A stretch of DNA of 22,166 nt, taken from the NCBI GenBank assembly GCA_002420005.1, contig DIHE01000088.1, positions 627 to 22,792 of the forward strand. The letters are read 5' to 3'. Below the pieces are notes generated by a model, which was not told where the DNA came from, did no database searches, and saw only the letters and a program-made list of their open reading frames with translations. The stretch comes from Holophagales bacterium UBA5704. GTDB taxonomy: Bacteria; Acidobacteriota; Thermoanaerobaculia; Multivoradales; UBA5704. Below are positions 21,831-22,166 of the stretch, piece by piece. Position 1 is the first letter of the stretch. Each line of letters starts with the position of its first letter. The position numbers and the translations under genes were made by a program.

Positions 21831-21917
21831 CCCAGGGCCGGGCGCGCCCCACCAGTGTTTCTCTCAGAGCCAATCAGAAGCCCTCAAGGTGAGATCACCG
21901 CATTCCCTTCTTCCCGA

Positions 21918-22166
21918 TTACGTCGCTTTCAGCACAGCACCCTCGGGAATCACTCCATAGTCCACGTAGCGCCACAGCGCGATCAGCAGCTTGCGAGCCA
22001 GAGCCACAATCCCCACCCGCCTGGATCGTCGGCTGCCAGGGCCAAAGCGCTCCTGAAACCACAAGCTCAAACGACTGTGCGGCTGGAACCGGAGCCACGC
22101 CCAGCCAATTTCGATCGCCATGCTCCGAACACGCCAATTCCCCGCCTTGCTGATTCCTTGCTCGCG
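21918..22166 (-). CDS. IS110-family transposase, C-terminal part (5'-partial)
   Basis: 82 residues in an open frame to the right edge, ending with TAA at 21920-21918. The sequence reads REQGISKAGNWRVRSMAIEIGWAW, LRFQPHSRLSLWFQERFG, then VGIVALARKLLIALWRYVDYGVIPEGAVLKAT. This is the C-terminal end of the IS116/IS110/IS902 (transposase_20) domain that contains the catalytic Ser region and helix-hairpin-helix; the DEDD RuvC-like N-terminal domain lies outside the window. An internal ATG at 22121 is not the true start. These enzymes are RNA-guided recombinases that act on a circular intermediate. Confidence 0.85.
   Translation of the reverse strand, partial: REQGISKAGNWRVRSMAIEIGWAWLRFQPHSRLSLWFQERFGPGSRRSRRVGIVALARKLLIALWRYVDYGVIPEGAVLKAT

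Larger units (their letters stand above)
21575..22166. mobile_element. IS110-family insertion sequence, partial (one end, runs off the window)
   Basis: The element contains the transposase C-terminus on the minus strand and about 340 bases of noncoding DNA between the transposase stop and the point where ELWxxDGT coding ends. The boundary near 21575 is inferred from loss of repeat coding and is good to perhaps 10 bases. IS110-family elements lack long terminal inverted repeats and make no obvious target duplication, so the end cannot be fixed by inspection. Confidence 0.7.

Noticed and set aside
21532..21960. 142-codon plus-strand frame across the IS end
   Set aside because: It spans the ELWxxDGT/IS junction and runs into the transposase antisense strand; no SD and no recognisable product.

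Overview
This is a very GC-rich, densely coding window. Its gene content resembles the Acidobacteriota (possibly a Thermoanaerobaculia- or Holophagae-like lineage): membrane Ser/Thr kinases fused to PD40/TolB-type propellers, an ELWxxDGT-repeat protein, a TatT-type TRAP system and a DUF2252 protein. That assignment is inference from family content; there is no rRNA or tRNA in the window.

Layout. 1-4634: two tandem paralogous receptor-like Ser/Thr kinases. The first enters from the left edge and loses its propeller; the second carries an inactive kinase domain in front of an active one. 4738-8810: a compact plus-strand RiPP cluster with two small Cys-containing precursor-like peptides, a HopA1-like putative phospho-Ser/Thr lyase, and a single protein joining a PqqD-like recognition domain, a protein kinase and a LanC cyclase. 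8811-11973: a probable sigma-factor remnant, then on the minus strand a membrane fusion protein that lacks its hairpin, downstream of a long (ICL2-type) isocitrate lyase. 12126-12515: a SnoaL/NTF2-like protein. 12519-16323 (minus): a translationally coupled TRAP operon of TatT lipoprotein, DctP and a DctQ-DctM fusion. 16676-18730: a DUF2252 protein and a NaChBac-like ion channel with a good promoter that includes a palindrome. 18735-19343 (minus): an AhpD-like peroxidase-related protein whose frame is interrupted by one TGA exactly at the second Cys of the CxxC active site. A perfect hairpin follows, so it reads as a selenoprotein (CxxU). 19532-21730: an ELWxxDGT-repeat exported protein whose 3' end is replaced by an IS110-family element (from about 21575 to beyond the right edge). 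That element has a hairpin-rich noncoding end.

Two systems stand out. The first is the lanthipeptide-like cluster. Kinase and cyclase are fused behind an RRE-like domain instead of a lyase domain, the lyase appears to act in trans as a HopA1-family protein, and the cyclase has a CCG zinc motif of the ProcM type. The second is the selenocysteine AhpD-like gene with its SECIS-like hairpin, which a standard gene caller would split into two short fragments.

All calls rest on reading the sequence and on recalled family features. No database search was run.
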